From an uncultured Burkholderiales bacterium (GTDB taxonomy: Bacteria > Pseudomonadota > Gammaproteobacteria > Burkholderiales > Burkholderiaceae_C): a stretch of 43,188 nucleotides of DNA. The translations under genes were made by a program, and so were the position numbers. The notes beneath the pieces are model-generated. The model was given only the letters and a program-made list of their open reading frames with translations, was not told the origin of the DNA and searched no databases. Shown here one piece after another: positions 29,577 through 39,342 of this stretch (positions within the stretch are counted from its first letter, which is position 1; each line of letters opens with the position of its first letter). The DNA is taken from assembly GCA_937873395.1 (NCBI GenBank), contig CALMYH010000093.1, positions 1-43,188 on the forward strand, written 5' to 3'.

Positions 29577-30656
29577 ATGAGCAAGACCCACCGCATCGCC
29601 GTCATTCCGGGCGACGGCATTGGCAAGGAAGTGATGCCCGAAGGCCTGCGCGTGCTGCAGGCCGCCGCCAGCCGCTTTGACATCCCGCTGGACCTGACCC
29701 CGATCGACTGGGTCAGCTGTGACCACTACCTGGCCCACGGCGAGATGATGCCCGCCGACTGGAAGCAGCAGCTGCAGGGCATGGACGCGCTGCTGTTCGG
29801 TGCCGTGGGGTGGCCGGCCACCGTGCCCGACAACGTCTCGCTCTGGGGCAGCCTGCTGAAGTTCCGCCGCGAGTTCGACCAGTACATCAACCTGCGCCCG
29901 GTGCGCCTGTTCGAAGGCGTGCCCTGTCCGCTGGCCGGCCGAAAGCCCGGCGAGATCGACTTCCTGATCGTGCGCGAGAACACCGAGGGCGAATACACCA
30001 ACCTCGGCGGCATCATGTACGCTGGCACCGAGCGCGAGATCGTGATCCAGGAGTCGGTGTTCAGCCGCCACGGCACCGACCGCGTGTTGCGCTACGCCTT
30101 CGAGCGCGCCGCCGCGCGGCCGCGCCAGCACCTGACGGTGGCCACCAAGAGCAACGGCATCGCCATCAGCATGCCCTGGTGGGACGGCCGCGCCGACGCC
30201 ATGGCGCAGGGCTACCCCGGCGTCACGGTGGACAAGCAGCACATCGACATCCTGACCGCGCGTTTCGTGCTTCAGCCGCAGCGTTTCGACGTCGTGGTGG
30301 CCAGCAACCTGTTCGGCGACATCCTGTCCGACCTGGGGCCGGCCTGCACCGGCACCATCGGCCTGGCCCCCTCGGCCAACCTCAACCCCGAGCGCCAATT
30401 CCCGTCCCTGTTCGAGCCGGTGCACGGCTCGGCGCCCGACATCTACGGCCAGAACATCGCCAACCCGATCGCCATGATCTGGTCGGCCGCCCTGATGCTG
30501 GATTTCCTGACCGACGGCCAGGGCGCCGGCCGAGCCGCGCACGACGCCATCGTCCAAGCCATCGAGACCGTGTTGCGCGAAGGTCCGCGCACGCGCGACC
30601 TGGGCGGCAGCGCCAGCACCACCGAGATCGGCCAGGCCATCGCGGCGCTGATCTGA
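29577..30656 (+). CDS. tartrate dehydrogenase/decarboxylase or D-malate dehydrogenase
   Basis: This 359-residue member of the isocitrate/isopropylmalate dehydrogenase family uses NAD+ and a divalent metal. IAVIPGDGIGKEVMPEGLRV is the N-terminal signature, RENTEGEYTN and TKSN carry substrate residues, and SNLFGDILSDLGP has the metal-binding aspartates, followed by GSAPDIYGQNIANPIAM. The local sequence fits the TtuC/DmlA branch rather than LeuB. Tartrate and D-malate activities often coexist and cannot be separated by eye. It may be controlled by the LysR protein just upstream. Confidence 0.88.
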   Translation: MSKTHRIAVIPGDGIGKEVMPEGLRVLQAAASRFDIPLDLTPIDWVSCDHYLAHGEMMPADWKQQLQGMDALLFGAVGWPATVPDNVSLWGSLLKFRREFDQYINLRPVRLFEGVPCPLAGRKPGEIDFLIVRENTEGEYTNLGGIMYAGTEREIVIQESVFSRHGTDRVLRYAFERAAARPRQHLTVATKSNGIAISMPWWDGRADAMAQGYPGVTVDKQHIDILTARFVLQPQRFDVVVASNLFGDILSDLGPACTGTIGLAPSANLNPERQFPSLFEPVHGSAPDIYGQNIANPIAMIWSAALMLDFLTDGQGAGRAAHDAIVQAIETVLREGPRTRDLGGSASTTEIGQAIAALI

Positions 30657-30667
30657 GGGCCGATCGC

Positions 30668-31315
30668 ATGCTGCGCTACCAGACCGTCCCGGTCACCCCC
30701 TTCGCCCAGAACTGCTCCATCGTCTGGTGCGACGAGACCCGCGAGGCCGCGGTCATCGACCCCGGCGGCGAACTTGATCGGCTGATCGCCGTGGCCGGCC
30801 AGCTGGGCGTCACGCTCAAGGCCATCTGGCTGACCCATGCCCACATCGACCACGCCGGCGGCACCGCCGAGCTGGCCCGGCGCCTGGACCTGCCCATCGT
30901 CGGCCCCCACCCGGGCGACCAGTTCTGGATCGACGGCCTGCCGCAGCAAAGCGCCATGTTCGGCTTCCCGCCGGCCGGGCATTTCACGCCCACGCGCTGG
31001 CTGGCCGACGGCGACACGGTGCAGATCGGCCACTGCACGCTCAACGTGCGCCATTGCCCGGGTCATACCCCGGGTCATGTGGTGTTCCACTCACGCGAGG
31101 CACAACGTGCGTTTGTGGGCGACGTGCTGTTTGCTGGCAGCATCGGCCGCACCGACTTCCCCCAGGGCAACCATGCCCAGCTGATCAGCAGCATCAGGGA
31201 GCGGCTGTGGCCGATGGGGGACGAGACGGTGTTTATTCCCGGTCACGGGCCGGAGAGCACCTTTGGCGAGGAGCGGCGCTTCAATCCCTACGTGGCCGAC
31301 GGCCGCCCGGGTTGA
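30668..31315 (+). CDS. MBL-fold hydrolase (glyoxalase II-like)
   Basis: This 215-residue metallo-beta-lactamase-fold protein has the metal motif LTHAHIDHAGG, then GHTPGHVVFHS, FVGDVLFAGSIGRTDF and the final PGHGPESTFGEE. The compact length matches the YcbL/GloB-like small hydrolases rather than full glyoxalase II (about 255). The substrate is probably a thioester but unproven. It starts 11 bases after the dehydrogenase stop; an upstream frame is not coding. Confidence 0.88.
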   Translation: MLRYQTVPVTPFAQNCSIVWCDETREAAVIDPGGELDRLIAVAGQLGVTLKAIWLTHAHIDHAGGTAELARRLDLPIVGPHPGDQFWIDGLPQQSAMFGFPPAGHFTPTRWLADGDTVQIGHCTLNVRHCPGHTPGHVVFHSREAQRAFVGDVLFAGSIGRTDFPQGNHAQLISSIRERLWPMGDETVFIPGHGPESTFGEERRFNPYVADGRPG

Positions 31316-31325
31316 CAGGGGCTGC

Positions 31326-32204
31326 TCAACCGCGTCGCGCGGCCTCGTACAAGCCCTGCACCTTCGGCACATTCGCTTCCAGTTCGCGGATGCGGTTCGG
31401 GCCGCTGGGGTGTGTGGACAGGAAGGCCGGTCCGCCGCTTCCGCCGGCGCGGGCCATCTTCTGCCACAGGCTGACGCTGGCCTGCGGCCGGTAGGCGCCG
31501 CGGGCGGCCAGCTCCAGGCCGACCAGATCGGCCTCGGTTTCGTCGTCGCGGCTGTATTTGAGGGTGAGCAGCTGGGCCCCCAGACCGGCGGCCAGGTTGC
31601 CCAGATCGCCCAGGCCCAGCAGGGCTGCGCCCAGGCGGAGGCCGGTGTCGGTGGCGGTGCTTTTGGCCAGCCGCGAGCGGGCGTGCTCGCGCAGGGCATG
31701 GGCCATTTCGTGGCCCATGATCATCGCCGCTTCGTCGTCGTCCAGCTTGAGCTGTTCCAGGATGCCGGTGAAGAAGGCGATCTTGCCGCCCGGCATGCAG
31801 AAGGCATTGATCTGGTCGCTGCGGATGAGCTGGACCTGCCATTGCCAGCCGCGGGCCCGCGGGTTCCAGGGCTCGGCATGCGGGATCAGGCGACGGGCGA
31901 TGGCGCGCAGACGCTGCACCTGCGGATCGCTGTCGGGCAGCAGCGCGCCCTGCCGGCCGGCATCCCGCATCATCTGGGTGAACTGCTGCGCGGCAGCGTT
32001 TTCGAGCACGTCGGCCGGCACCAGGCGGCGCATGCGCGAAGGTGCACCCACGTTCACCTGGCCCAGGGCCGGTGGTGCGGCCACCGAGGCCGTGGCGGCA
32101 GCCGCCGCCAGCAGGAAGCCACGCCGGGACGACCAGCGGTGGCTGTCGGGGGCATCGGGAGCGGCCGGTGTGTGGCCGCTGCGCAGGTCACAGATGAGGC
32201 ACAT
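31326..32204 (-). CDS. M48-family metalloprotease with twin-arginine-type signal
   Basis: This 292-residue protein contains the zinc-protease motif GHEMAHALREHARS and a third ligand region DETEADLVGLELAA, as in the M48 peptidases Oma1/LoiP/BepA involved in envelope quality control. The N-terminus has a CLIC pair at residues 2-5 and then SSRRGFLLAAAAATASVAAP, a good twin-arginine signal. The chosen ATG 32204 gives that leader; an earlier ATG at 32294 would overlap the divergent gene. It converges with the MBL hydrolase gene with a 10-base gap. Confidence 0.87.
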   Translation of the reverse strand: MCLICDLRSGHTPAAPDAPDSHRWSSRRGFLLAAAAATASVAAPPALGQVNVGAPSRMRRLVPADVLENAAAQQFTQMMRDAGRQGALLPDSDPQVQRLRAIARRLIPHAEPWNPRARGWQWQVQLIRSDQINAFCMPGGKIAFFTGILEQLKLDDDEAAMIMGHEMAHALREHARSRLAKSTATDTGLRLGAALLGLGDLGNLAAGLGAQLLTLKYSRDDETEADLVGLELAARGAYRPQASVSLWQKMARAGGSGGPAFLSTHPSGPNRIRELEANVPKVQGLYEAARRG

Positions 32205-32251
32205 GTGCAAATGATAAGAGCGCGCGGCCGGATCGTCGGCACAATGTCGGC

Positions 32252-33841
<1,590 letters not shown>

Positions 33842-33851
33842 GGGCCTGGCG

Positions 33852-33907
33852 GGCGGGCATGCTTCACCCGGGCTTTACCTGCGCGACAAACATGTGACAT
33901 GCCCGCC
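33852..33907. repeat. 10-bp perfect inverted repeat between ampG and the response regulator
   Basis: GGCGGGCATG (33852-33861) and CATGCCCGCC (33898-33907) enclose 36 bases. No T-run follows, so it is either a structure at the end of ampG mRNA or an operator for the regulator gene 43 bases further on. Confidence 0.45.
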
Positions 33908-33949
33908 GGGCAAGCTGCCGCCATGAAAAGCAGCCGCTACACTGGGGCC

Positions 33950-34666
33950 ATGCCGACCCCTTTGCTGATGATCGAGGACGATGCGCGCCTGGCGCAGATG
34001 GTCTCGGATTACCTCGCCCAGTCGGGTTTTGAGGTCACCCACGCGCCGGACGGCGAGCAGGGCCTGGAGCAGTTGCCGCTGGTGCAGCCCGAACTGGTGA
34101 TTCTGGATCTGATGATGCCCGGTATCGACGGTCTGGAGGTGTGCCGCCGCATCCGCGCCCTGCCGGGCGATACCGCGCGTGTGCCCATCATCATGCTGAC
34201 CGCCAAGGGAGACCCGATGGACCGCATCATCGGGCTCGAACTGGGGGCTGACGATTACCTGCCCAAACCTTTCGAGCCGCGCGAACTGCTGGCGCGCATG
34301 CGGGCGGTGATGCGCCGCCGCGGCGAAGGAGCGCCGGGCAGCGTGCAGCGCAGCACGCCGGTGATGCGCTTCGGCTCTCTGGAGATCGACCGCGACGCCC
34401 GCACGGTGACGGTCGGGGGCAACGCCTGCGAGCTCACCTCCTACCAGTTCGACCTGCTGGTGGCCATGGCCGAGCGCGCCGGTCGGGTGCTGACGCGCGA
34501 CCAGATCATGGAGGCGGTGCGCGGTCGCGAGCTGGAGGCCTTCGACCGTTCCATCGATGTGCACATCGGCCGCATCCGCAACGCCATCGAGGCCGACAGC
34601 AAGGAGCCCAGGCGTATCCTGACGGTGAGAGGCGTCGGTTACGTGTTTGCCAGACAACAGGAATGA
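33950..34666 (+). CDS. OmpR-family response regulator
   Basis: This 238-residue regulator has a receiver domain (IEDDARL acidic pocket, phospho-acceptor Asp53 in VILDLMMPG, Thr84, Lys106 in DDYLPKPF) and a C-terminal winged helix (about 135-235) with YQFDLLVAMAERAGRVLTRDQI. It resembles the RstA/OmpR group. An earlier in-frame ATG at 33923 is possible, but MPTPLLMIEDD is the usual kind of start. The stop overlaps the kinase gene as ATGA. Confidence 0.92.
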   Translation: MPTPLLMIEDDARLAQMVSDYLAQSGFEVTHAPDGEQGLEQLPLVQPELVILDLMMPGIDGLEVCRRIRALPGDTARVPIIMLTAKGDPMDRIIGLELGADDYLPKPFEPRELLARMRAVMRRRGEGAPGSVQRSTPVMRFGSLEIDRDARTVTVGGNACELTSYQFDLLVAMAERAGRVLTRDQIMEAVRGRELEAFDRSIDVHIGRIRNAIEADSKEPRRILTVRGVGYVFARQQE

Positions 34667-35907
34667 ACAGCCCTCTGGGTCAGAAGCTCTATCTGCGCAT
34701 CTGGCTGGCGGTGGTGGCCGCGGTCACGGTGCTCACGTTGGTGGTGGGCTGGCTGTGGCAGGAAGCGCTGGATTTCGAGCGCGAACAGAACGAGAACCGG
34801 GCCGGCCGCGTGATCGTGGTGCGCAATGCCGCTGGCGATGTGCTGGGCCAGGCGCCTGCGATGGCGGTGCGTGTGCCCGGCGAGGGCCTGGAGTTCCAGG
34901 TCACCATGAAAGACGGACAGACCTTGTATGTGCAGTTGCCGCGCCCGTCTCGCCCGACGACCGGCCCGGTGCCGACACGGCGGACCCAGGCCTGGCTTCA
35001 GTCGCCGGCCGGGTTTGCCTGGCTGCTGGGTCTGGTGGCCCTGGCGGTGGCCCTGGGTGCCTACCCGATCGTGCGGCGCCTGACTCAGCGTCTGGAGCGG
35101 CTGCAGAAAGGCGTCGAACGCTGGGGTGAGGGCGACCTGTCGACCCGCTTGCCGGTGCAGGGGCAGGACGAAGTGGCCTTTCTGGCGCAGCGCTTCAATG
35201 CCGCCGCCGAACGGGTCCAGACCTTGTTGCAGTCCCACAAGACCTTGCTGGCCAATGCCTCGCACGAGCTTCGGTCGCCGCTGGCGCGGATCCGCCTCGG
35301 CCTCGAACTGCTGGGTCCGCAGGCGGGTGACAGCCGCCAGCGGACCGAGATCGCGCGCAGCATCGATGAGCTCGACCAGCTGATCGACGAGATTCTGTTG
35401 GCCAGCCGCCTGGACCTGCGCGACGCGAACGATTCGAGCGCCCTGGGACCGACCGAGGAGGTCGATATGGTGGGGCTGGCGGCCGAAGAGTGTGCCCGCA
35501 CCGGCGCGGAGCTGGACATTGCACCTGGAGTCTCACCCTTGCTGGTGCAAGGGCACCCGAAGCTGTTGCGTCGGCTCATGCGCAACCTGCTGGAAAACGC
35601 GCGCCGCTACGGGCGACCGGACACCTCGGGGGCCGGCCCGACGCGCGAAGAAGTCAGGATGGCTCTGTGGCGGGAACCGGGCGGTGGCATCTCCCTGGCG
35701 GTGGAGGACCGTGGTCCGGGTGTACCAGCGGAGCATCGGGACCGGATATTCGAACCGTTTTTCCGCCTGCCCGGCAGCAGCGAGCGTGAAGGGGGGGTTG
35801 GTCTGGGGCTGGCGCTGGTGCGCACCATTGCCGAGCGGCATGGCGGCCGGGTGCGTTGCGATGCCCGGGAAGGCGGCGGGGCGCGATTTGTCCTGACGCT
35901 GCCCTGA
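34663..35907 (+). CDS. sensor histidine kinase paired with the OmpR-family regulator
   Basis: This 414-residue kinase has two membrane segments (about 12-32 and 116-135), a small periplasmic domain, HAMP (about 136-190), His201 in ASHELRSPLARIRLGLELL and an HATPase with NLLENARRYG, EDRGPGVP and GVGLGLALVRTIAERHGG. The order resembles RstB/CpxA/EnvZ-type kinases. The stimulus is unknown; proximity to ampG suggests an envelope signal, by inference only. The overlap with the regulator marks them as a pair. Confidence 0.92.
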   Translation: MNSPLGQKLYLRIWLAVVAAVTVLTLVVGWLWQEALDFEREQNENRAGRVIVVRNAAGDVLGQAPAMAVRVPGEGLEFQVTMKDGQTLYVQLPRPSRPTTGPVPTRRTQAWLQSPAGFAWLLGLVALAVALGAYPIVRRLTQRLERLQKGVERWGEGDLSTRLPVQGQDEVAFLAQRFNAAAERVQTLLQSHKTLLANASHELRSPLARIRLGLELLGPQAGDSRQRTEIARSIDELDQLIDEILLASRLDLRDANDSSALGPTEEVDMVGLAAEECARTGAELDIAPGVSPLLVQGHPKLLRRLMRNLLENARRYGRPDTSGAGPTREEVRMALWREPGGGISLAVEDRGPGVPAEHRDRIFEPFFRLPGSSEREGGVGLGLALVRTIAERHGGRVRCDAREGGGARFVLTLP

Positions 35908-36018
35908 ACGACAAAGTTTTGGCTCGGGAATGTCGCCGCCCAGACCAGTTTGACGACCTTCTGACGGCTGTTGGGTGATATTACCCACGTTTTCGGGCCG
36001 TCTCCCCCAAACAGGGGA

Positions 36019-36048
36019 TTGGCATCGGGCGATGTCGCAGCGCACAAT
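36019..36048 (+). promoter_or_regulatory. possible sigma-70 promoter of candidate small RNA
   Basis: TTGGCA (5/6) at 36019-36024 and CACAAT (4/6) at 36043-36048 are 18 bases apart, predicting a start near 36055, upstream of a strong terminator in a stretch with no gene. Confidence 0.35.
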
Positions 36049-36054
36049 ACTTCC

Positions 36055-36195
36055 GTTGCTGTCACAACCCTGCCGCCGGCCCCGCGAGGTATTTTGCCCG
36101 AGGGGCCGGTTTCGGCGCCCGGGCATGAGTGTCACCGAATCCCAACGACGTCCTTCCAAGGACTTTTGCAGGCCACCGCAAGGTGGCTTTTTTTT
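36055..36195 (+). ncRNA. candidate structured small RNA
   Basis: The 359-base stretch between the kinase gene and the zf-CHCC gene has no convincing protein gene but holds three hairpins in a row. These are CCGGCCCC (36076-36083) with GGGGCCGG (36102-36109), GTCCT (36150-36154) with AGGAC (36159-36163), and the terminator at 36172-36195. With the promoter-like boxes at 36019-36048 this predicts an RNA of about 140 bases. I do not recognise it as 6S, tmRNA, SRP or RNase P RNA. The rest of the stretch (35908-36018) has only a short TGGGT-GATATT-ACCCA hairpin. Confidence 0.4.
36172..36195 (+). terminator. intrinsic terminator
   Basis: GCCACC (36172-36177), tetraloop GCAA, GGTGGC (36182-36187), then eight T. 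It is oriented for plus-strand transcripts. It lies 265 bases after the kinase stop, which favours a separate short transcript over the end of the two-component operon, though both are possible. Confidence 0.85.
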
Positions 36196-36266
36196 GCGCT
36201 TGTCAGCGAAGGCCCGACACCCGCGGGCATGGCCACGTGTTCGCGGCGTGCCTCAGGGTGGTTGCA

Positions 36267-36473
36267 TCAATGCCCGTGGGACAGCGTCTCCCCGGCCTTG
36301 AGCCGGTACACCGTCCCGCAGTAGGGGCAACGGGCCTCGCCGGAGCGGGCCACGTCCAGATAGACCTTGGGGTGGCTGTTCCACAGCTTCATGTCCGCCT
36401 TCGGGCTGGGACAGAAGATGCCGCCATGGGCATTGAGGTCCGACGCGGCCAGTTCGACTTCAGGTTTGCTCAT
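36267..36473 (-). CDS. zf-CHCC zinc-finger protein
   Basis: This 68-residue protein has a C-H-C-C zinc site: Cys21, His34 (in NSHPKVYLD), Cys49 and Cys52 (in RCPYCGTVYRL). This is the zf-CHCC domain found in the mitochondrial complex I subunit NDUFS6 and small bacterial proteins. Start: ATG 36473 gives MSKPEVELAA; an in-frame ATG at 36497 would overlap ilvE. It follows ilvE by 20 bases and is probably co-transcribed. The function in bacteria is unclear. Confidence 0.85.
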   Translation of the reverse strand: MSKPEVELAASDLNAHGGIFCPSPKADMKLWNSHPKVYLDVARSGEARCPYCGTVYRLKAGETLSHGH

Positions 36474-36493
36474 GACAGTCCCGCTGCGGTCGT

Positions 36494-37432
36494 TCAAACT
36501 CGGGTCAGCCAGTGGGCGTATTTCGGATTGCGACCACCGACGATATCGAAGAAGGCGCTTTGCACCTTCTCGGTGATCGGGCCGCGGCTGCCGCTGCCCA
36601 GTTCGATGCGGTCCAGTTCGCGGATCGGTGTCACTTCGGCGGCGGTACCGGTGAAGAAGGCTTCGTCGGCGATGTAGACCTCGTCGCGGGTGATGCGCTT
36701 TTGCACGATGTCCAGGCCCAGGTCCTTGGCGATGTGGAACACCGTGTTGCGGGTGATGCCGTTGAGCGCGCCGGCCGACAGGTCCGGTGTGTAGATCACG
36801 CCGTTCTTGATCACGAAGATGTTCTCGCCCGCGCCTTCGGACACGAAGCCCGAGCTGTCCAGCAGCAGGGCTTCGTCGTAGCCCTCGTCGGTCACTTCCA
36901 TGTTGGCCAGGATGGAGTTGGTGTAGTTGCTCACCGCCTTGGCCTGCGTCATGGTGATGTTGACGTGGTGGCGGGTGTAGCTGCTGGTCTTGACGCGGAT
37001 GCCGCGTTTGAGACCCTCCTCACCCAGGTACGCGCCCCAGGCCCAGGCGGCGACCATCAGGTGCACGGTGTTGCCCTTGGGGCTCACGCCCAGCTTCTTG
37101 TCGCCGATCCAGGTCAGCGGGCGCAGGTAGCAGGACTCCAGCCGGTTCTCGCGCACCACGGCGCACTGGGCCTCGTTGACCTGTTCCTTGGTGAAGGGAA
37201 TGGTCATGCGCAGGATCTTGGCGCTGTTGAACAGGCGGTCGGTGTGCTCCTGAAGGCGGAAGATGGCGGTGCTGCCGTCGGCCGTCTTGTAGGCACGCAC
37301 GCCCTCGAAGGCGCCGCAGCCGTAGTGCAGGGTGTGGGTCAGCACATGGATCTTGGCATCGCGCCAGTCGACCATCTGGCCATCCATCCAGATCTTGCCG
37401 TCGCGGTCGGACATCGAAGGAATCGGGGACAT
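36494..37432 (-). CDS. ilvE: branched-chain amino acid aminotransferase
   Basis: This 312-residue fold-type IV PLP enzyme performs the last step of Leu, Ile and Val synthesis. The PLP-binding Lys165 is in TQAKAVSNYTNSILA. LHYGCGAFEGVRAY, YLRPLTWIG and DEALLLDSSGFVSEGAGENIF are family motifs. An alternative ATG seven codons in (MSDRDGKIWMDGQ) is possible. The gene is followed by the zf-CHCC gene. Confidence 0.95.
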   Translation of the reverse strand: MSPIPSMSDRDGKIWMDGQMVDWRDAKIHVLTHTLHYGCGAFEGVRAYKTADGSTAIFRLQEHTDRLFNSAKILRMTIPFTKEQVNEAQCAVVRENRLESCYLRPLTWIGDKKLGVSPKGNTVHLMVAAWAWGAYLGEEGLKRGIRVKTSSYTRHHVNITMTQAKAVSNYTNSILANMEVTDEGYDEALLLDSSGFVSEGAGENIFVIKNGVIYTPDLSAGALNGITRNTVFHIAKDLGLDIVQKRITRDEVYIADEAFFTGTAAEVTPIRELDRIELGSGSRGPITEKVQSAFFDIVGGRNPKYAHWLTRV

Positions 37433-37468
37433 CGGGTTTGCCTCTCGGTTTTGGGAAATCGCCCGATT

Positions 37469-37903
37469 TTACGGCTCGCCGGTGGCATCGTCGGCTGGTG
37501 AGGCGTCCTGGCGATCGATGTGCTGCAGCCTTCCATGGTGGAAGCGAAGGCGCAGCGTGCGCCCCTGGATGTCGTGCCAGACAAAGGTCTCGCTGTTGTC
37601 GGAGAGGCTGCTGTCGTCCCGCTTGCCCAGGCAGGCCGCCTGACGGATCACCTCGTGCATGGGCATGCCCGGGCGCAGCCTTCCCTGCAGTGCCCGCACA
37701 TCGGCCACTGCGCCCACAGGACGCCCGGCCGCCGCGCGCAGCAGGCGCAGCAGTTTGGTGAAGTGCAACAACACCCAGAAGCAGCTCATGAGCAGCGCCA
37801 GCAGCAGGCCGGGCCAGCCGTAGGTCCGCCAGCCGACGTAGCACAGGGCCAGCACCAGGGCCGGAAGCAGCAAGGATCGCAGGGCAGGGGGCAGCTGGAA
37901 CAT
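37469..37903 (-). CDS. small membrane-anchored hypothetical protein
   Basis: This 144-residue protein, not recognised, has a hydrophobic N-terminal half with two close helices (about 9-27 and 29-50). A soluble tail follows with LRPGMPMHEVIRQAACLGKRDD and a small beta-rich end, FVWHDIQGRTLRLRFHHGRL. It lies between radA and ilvE on the same strand, 12 bases after radA, so co-transcription is likely. The C-terminal part resembles small lipoprotein-like beta folds, but no function can be given. Confidence 0.75.
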   Translation of the reverse strand: MFQLPPALRSLLLPALVLALCYVGWRTYGWPGLLLALLMSCFWVLLHFTKLLRLLRAAAGRPVGAVADVRALQGRLRPGMPMHEVIRQAACLGKRDDSSLSDNSETFVWHDIQGRTLRLRFHHGRLQHIDRQDASPADDATGEP

Positions 37904-37915
37904 GGGTCGCTCGGG

Positions 37916-39289
37916 TCAGAGGCCGCGCACCAAGGCCATGGCCTCTTCGATGCGCTCGACGGGATGGATGCTCAGGCCTTCGAAGGCCTTGTCGTTCTTC
38001 TTGGGCGCGTTGGCCTTGGGCACCACGGCCACGCTGAAACCGAGCTTGGCGGCCTCCTTCAGGCGCTCCTGCCCGCGCGGGGCCGGGCGCACCTCACCGG
38101 CCAGGCCGACTTCGCCGAAGGCGATGAAGCCCTTGGGCAAGGCCTTGCCACGCAGGCTGCTGGTGATGGCCAGCATCACGGCCAGGTCGGCCGCCGGTTC
38201 GCTGATGCGCACACCGCCCACCGCGTTGACGAACACGTCCTGGTCCATGCAGGCGACTCCGGCATGGCGGTGCAGCACCGCCAGCAGCATGGCCAGGCGG
38301 TCACGCTCCAGACCCCCGCTCGGGCGCGGGGGCGAGGGACCGCCGCTGTCGACCAGGGCCTGGATCTCGACCAGCAACGGGCGGGTGCCTTCGAGCGTCA
38401 CCAGCACGCAGCTGCCGGGAACGGGTTCTGCATGTTGCGAGAGAAAGATGGCGCTCGGGTTGCTCACGCCCTTGAGGCCCTTCTCGGTCATGGCGAACAC
38501 GCCAATCTCGTTGACCGCGCCGAAGCGGTTCTTGATGGCGCGGATCAGGCGGTAGCTGCTGTGGGTGTCGCCCTCGAAGTACAGCACGGTGTCGACCATG
38601 TGCTCGAGCACGCGCGGGCCGGCCAGCGCCCCCTCCTTGGTCACGTGGCCGACCAGCACGATGGCGGTGCCGCTGGCCTTGGCGGCGCGCGTGAGGTGGG
38701 CCGCGCATTCGCGCACCTGCGCCACCGAACCCGGCGCGCTCGTCAGCTGCTCGGAGTACACGGTCTGGATCGAGTCAATGACCGCGATCGCGGGCTTCTG
38801 GGCTGTCAGCGTGGCCAGGATCTTCTCCAGCTGGATTTCCGCCAGCACCTTGACCTGGGAGCCGTCCAGTCCGAGGCGGCGCGAGCGCAGAGCGACCTGG
38901 GCGCCCGACTCTTCGCCCGTCACATAGAGCGTAGGCAGCTGCTGCTTCTGCAAGGCATCCAGGGCCTGCAGCAGCAGGGTCGACTTGCCGATGCCGGGGT
39001 CGCCACCGATCAGCACCACGCCGCCTTCGACGATGCCGCCGCCGAGCACACGGTCCAGCTCGCCGATACCGGTGGGCGTGCGAGCGACATCGGTGGCCTC
39101 GATGTCAGCCAGCGTGGTGACCTCGCTGGCGGGGGCCAGGGCGGCAAAGCGGTTCTTCGATGGGGTGGCGCTCTCGGCCACGGATTCGATCAGGGTGTTC
39201 CAGGCGCCGCAGTGCGGGCATTTGCCCAGCCAGCGCGGGCTGGTGCCGCCGCAGTCGTTGCAGGTGAAGAGGGTTTTTTCCTTGGCCAT
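37916..39289 (-). CDS. radA: DNA repair protein RadA
   Basis: This 457-residue RecA-like helicase promotes branch migration in recombination repair. The N-terminal zinc finger is C10-x2-C13 and C24-x2-C27. The Walker A motif GDPGIGKST is at 96-104, the RadA-specific KNRFG motif is in IKNRFGAVNEIGVFAM, and the C-terminal Lon-protease-like domain is complete (GGLERDRLAMLLAVL to the end). Start: ATG 39289; the frame is open far upstream but that part is antisense to the next gene. Confidence 0.96.
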   Translation of the reverse strand: MAKEKTLFTCNDCGGTSPRWLGKCPHCGAWNTLIESVAESATPSKNRFAALAPASEVTTLADIEATDVARTPTGIGELDRVLGGGIVEGGVVLIGGDPGIGKSTLLLQALDALQKQQLPTLYVTGEESGAQVALRSRRLGLDGSQVKVLAEIQLEKILATLTAQKPAIAVIDSIQTVYSEQLTSAPGSVAQVRECAAHLTRAAKASGTAIVLVGHVTKEGALAGPRVLEHMVDTVLYFEGDTHSSYRLIRAIKNRFGAVNEIGVFAMTEKGLKGVSNPSAIFLSQHAEPVPGSCVLVTLEGTRPLLVEIQALVDSGGPSPPRPSGGLERDRLAMLLAVLHRHAGVACMDQDVFVNAVGGVRISEPAADLAVMLAITSSLRGKALPKGFIAFGEVGLAGEVRPAPRGQERLKEAAKLGFSVAVVPKANAPKKNDKAFEGLSIHPVERIEEAMALVRGL

Positions 39290-39342
39290 GTGGGCGGCAA
39301 TATAGTCGAGTCCCCTTCCCATGTCCGTTCCGACCGGTTTCC

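Noticed and set aside
29577-30656. leuB (3-isopropylmalate dehydrogenase)
   Set aside because: Local motifs such as RENTEGEYTN and FRREFDQYINLRPV fit the tartrate/D-malate branch, and no leuC/leuD genes are nearby.
36126-36304. small open frame starting MSVTESQRRPSKDF
   Set aside because: It runs through the intrinsic terminator and has no ribosome site or protein-like composition.
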